5,173 nucleotides of DNA from an uncultured archaeon. GTDB taxonomy: Archaea; Korarchaeota; Korarchaeia; Korarchaeales; Korarchaeaceae. A model generated the notes under the pieces. The model had not been told where the DNA came from. It ran no database searches and was given only the letters and a program-made list of their open reading frames with translations. A program made the position numbers and the translations under genes. This document shows positions 4,324 to 5,173 of the stretch, in pieces. The stretch is from contig CALJEO010000125.1 in the NCBI GenBank assembly GCA_938073845.1, forward strand, positions 1 through 5,173, written 5' to 3'. Positions within the stretch are counted from its first letter, which is position 1. Each line of letters starts with the position of its first letter.

Positions 4324-5173
4324 TCACTCCTTGACGTAAGCCCTCCCGAGCTCCCTAGGAGCCCTTCCCCTCCTGAAGAGGAAGCTGACGGTGATCAGGA
4401 CGGCTAGATAGGGTACCGTCCTGAAGATGTAGGATAGTGAGGTTAGGGTCAGGCCCGGGTAGGTGAGCTGCATCTTAACAGGTAGGTAGAGGGAGATTGC
4501 ATCGAAAAGGCCGAAGAGCATGCTGCCAGCTATTGCTAGCAAGGGATTCCAACCGCTCAAAGCTACTACAGCTAGGGCTATGAATCCCCTGCCCGCTGAT
4601 ATGTGCCTGGTGAACTGTCCTATCCACCCCACCACCATGTACGCACCTCCTATCCCGGTGAGCGTGGCCCCGAGCAGCGTAGCTAAGAACCTGGTCCTCG
4701 TGACGTTGACGCCCATGGCCTCGGCAGACCTTGGGTCCTCACCGCAGGCCCTGAGCCTCAGGCCTGATGACGTCCTGAATAACCAGTACCAGCAGGCAAG
4801 GGCTAAGGCTAAGGCCAGCGGAAGCGCTGGGGATAGGTAAAGCTTGGCTCCAATGAATGGCATCTTGCTGACCATTGGAGAGGCTCCATGGTGTCCCCAT
4901 GTGTTTATCAAACCTATTATGCTCACTCCGTAAGCTAGCATGTTGAAACCGACCCCAGCTATTATCTGATCTCCCCTCAGGTGAATGCTGATCGCTCCGT
5001 GCACGAGGCCAGCGGAGAGGCCCACGAGAGCTCCCGCCAGCAACCCCAGGTAGGGGTTACCCGTGCTGAAAGTTACGAGGGATGAGATGAAGGCTGAGAT
5101 CACCAGTATACCCTCCAGACCTATGTTGACGACGCCGCTCCTCTCCGTGACTATCTCTCCGACGCTGGCCAGG
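4324..5173 (-). CDS. Nucleoside/simple-sugar ABC transporter permease (partial at 5' end)
   Basis: The frame is open to the window edge, giving 282 residues without a start. The internal GTG at 5103 is not the true start because conserved sequence precedes it. The first visible residues read LASVGEIVTERSGVVNIGLEG, the N-terminal hallmark of the shorter permease (YufQ/NupQ-like) of BMP-type nucleoside and related sugar ABC importers in the BPD_transp_2 family. Several hydrophobic spans follow. The cytoplasmic loop RACGEDPRSAEAMGV (about 141-155) contacts the ATPase, and GRGFIALAVVALSGWNP comes after it. With about 300 residues usual, perhaps 20 are missing. In such operons this permease comes last, after the lipoprotein, ATPase and longer permease, which should therefore lie just beyond the window's right end. 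Nucleosides are the likeliest cargo by family, but this is not shown by the sequence. Confidence 0.92.
   Translation of the reverse strand, partial: LASVGEIVTERSGVVNIGLEGILVISAFISSLVTFSTGNPYLGLLAGALVGLSAGLVHGAISIHLRGDQIIAGVGFNMLAYGVSIIGLINTWGHHGASPMVSKMPFIGAKLYLSPALPLALALALACWYWLFRTSSGLRLRACGEDPRSAEAMGVNVTRTRFLATLLGATLTGIGGAYMVVGWIGQFTRHISAGRGFIALAVVALSGWNPLLAIAGSMLFGLFDAISLYLPVKMQLTYPGLTLTSLSYIFRTVPYLAVLITVSFLFRRGRAPRELGRAYVKE

Noticed and set aside
4520..4840. 106-codon + strand frame inside the permease gene
   Set aside because: Antisense shadow of a strongly conserved membrane protein gene.

Overview
The window looks like a piece of a thermophilic archaeal chromosome, most likely from the Korarchaeota/Thermoproteota side of the tree. 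That placement is an inference from three things. The genes use mostly AGG/AGA for arginine and often ATA for isoleucine. Several genes have a TATA-like box about 25 bases before the start codon with no room for a leader. The one clear ribosome-binding site (GAGGTGATC) matches the archaeal 16S rRNA tail. The protein set is also typical of archaea: an ArsA-family ATPase, a short MoaD/ThiS-like protein, a free-standing YbaK and an ADP-ribose-type Nudix enzyme.

Layout from left to right: (1) the 3' end of an ArsA/GET3-family ATPase gene on the + strand; (2) converging on it with one base between the stop codons, a minus-strand gene for a single-pass membrane protein of unknown family; (3) about 640 bases (972-1613) without an intact gene, holding that gene's promoter and what looks like a frameshifted gene remnant on the + strand (about 1137-1494); (4) a minus-strand Nudix hydrolase with its own promoter; (5) about 630 bases (2187-2813) without an intact gene, holding the Nudix promoter, a probable minus-strand gene remnant (about 2217-2627) and two hairpin-forming repeats; (6) a minus-strand run transcribed from right to left: nucleoside/simple-sugar ABC transporter permease (cut by the window edge), acetoacetate-decarboxylase-like protein, YbaK-type aminoacyl-tRNA deacylase and MoaD/ThiS-like sulfur carrier.

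Within the run, the decarboxylase-like and YbaK genes share an ATGA stop/start overlap, and the MoaD-like gene follows after 31 bases with a strong ribosome-binding site, so these three are probably one transcript. A TATA-like element in the 13-base gap after the permease suggests that transcript starts there, separate from the transporter operon. The three proteins have no known shared pathway.

I found no defence system, CRISPR array, intact mobile element, tRNA or rRNA. The parts most worth a second look are the two eroded intervals on either side of the Nudix gene, the MoaD-like protein that runs four residues past its Gly-Gly end, and the consistent leaderless promoter pattern.
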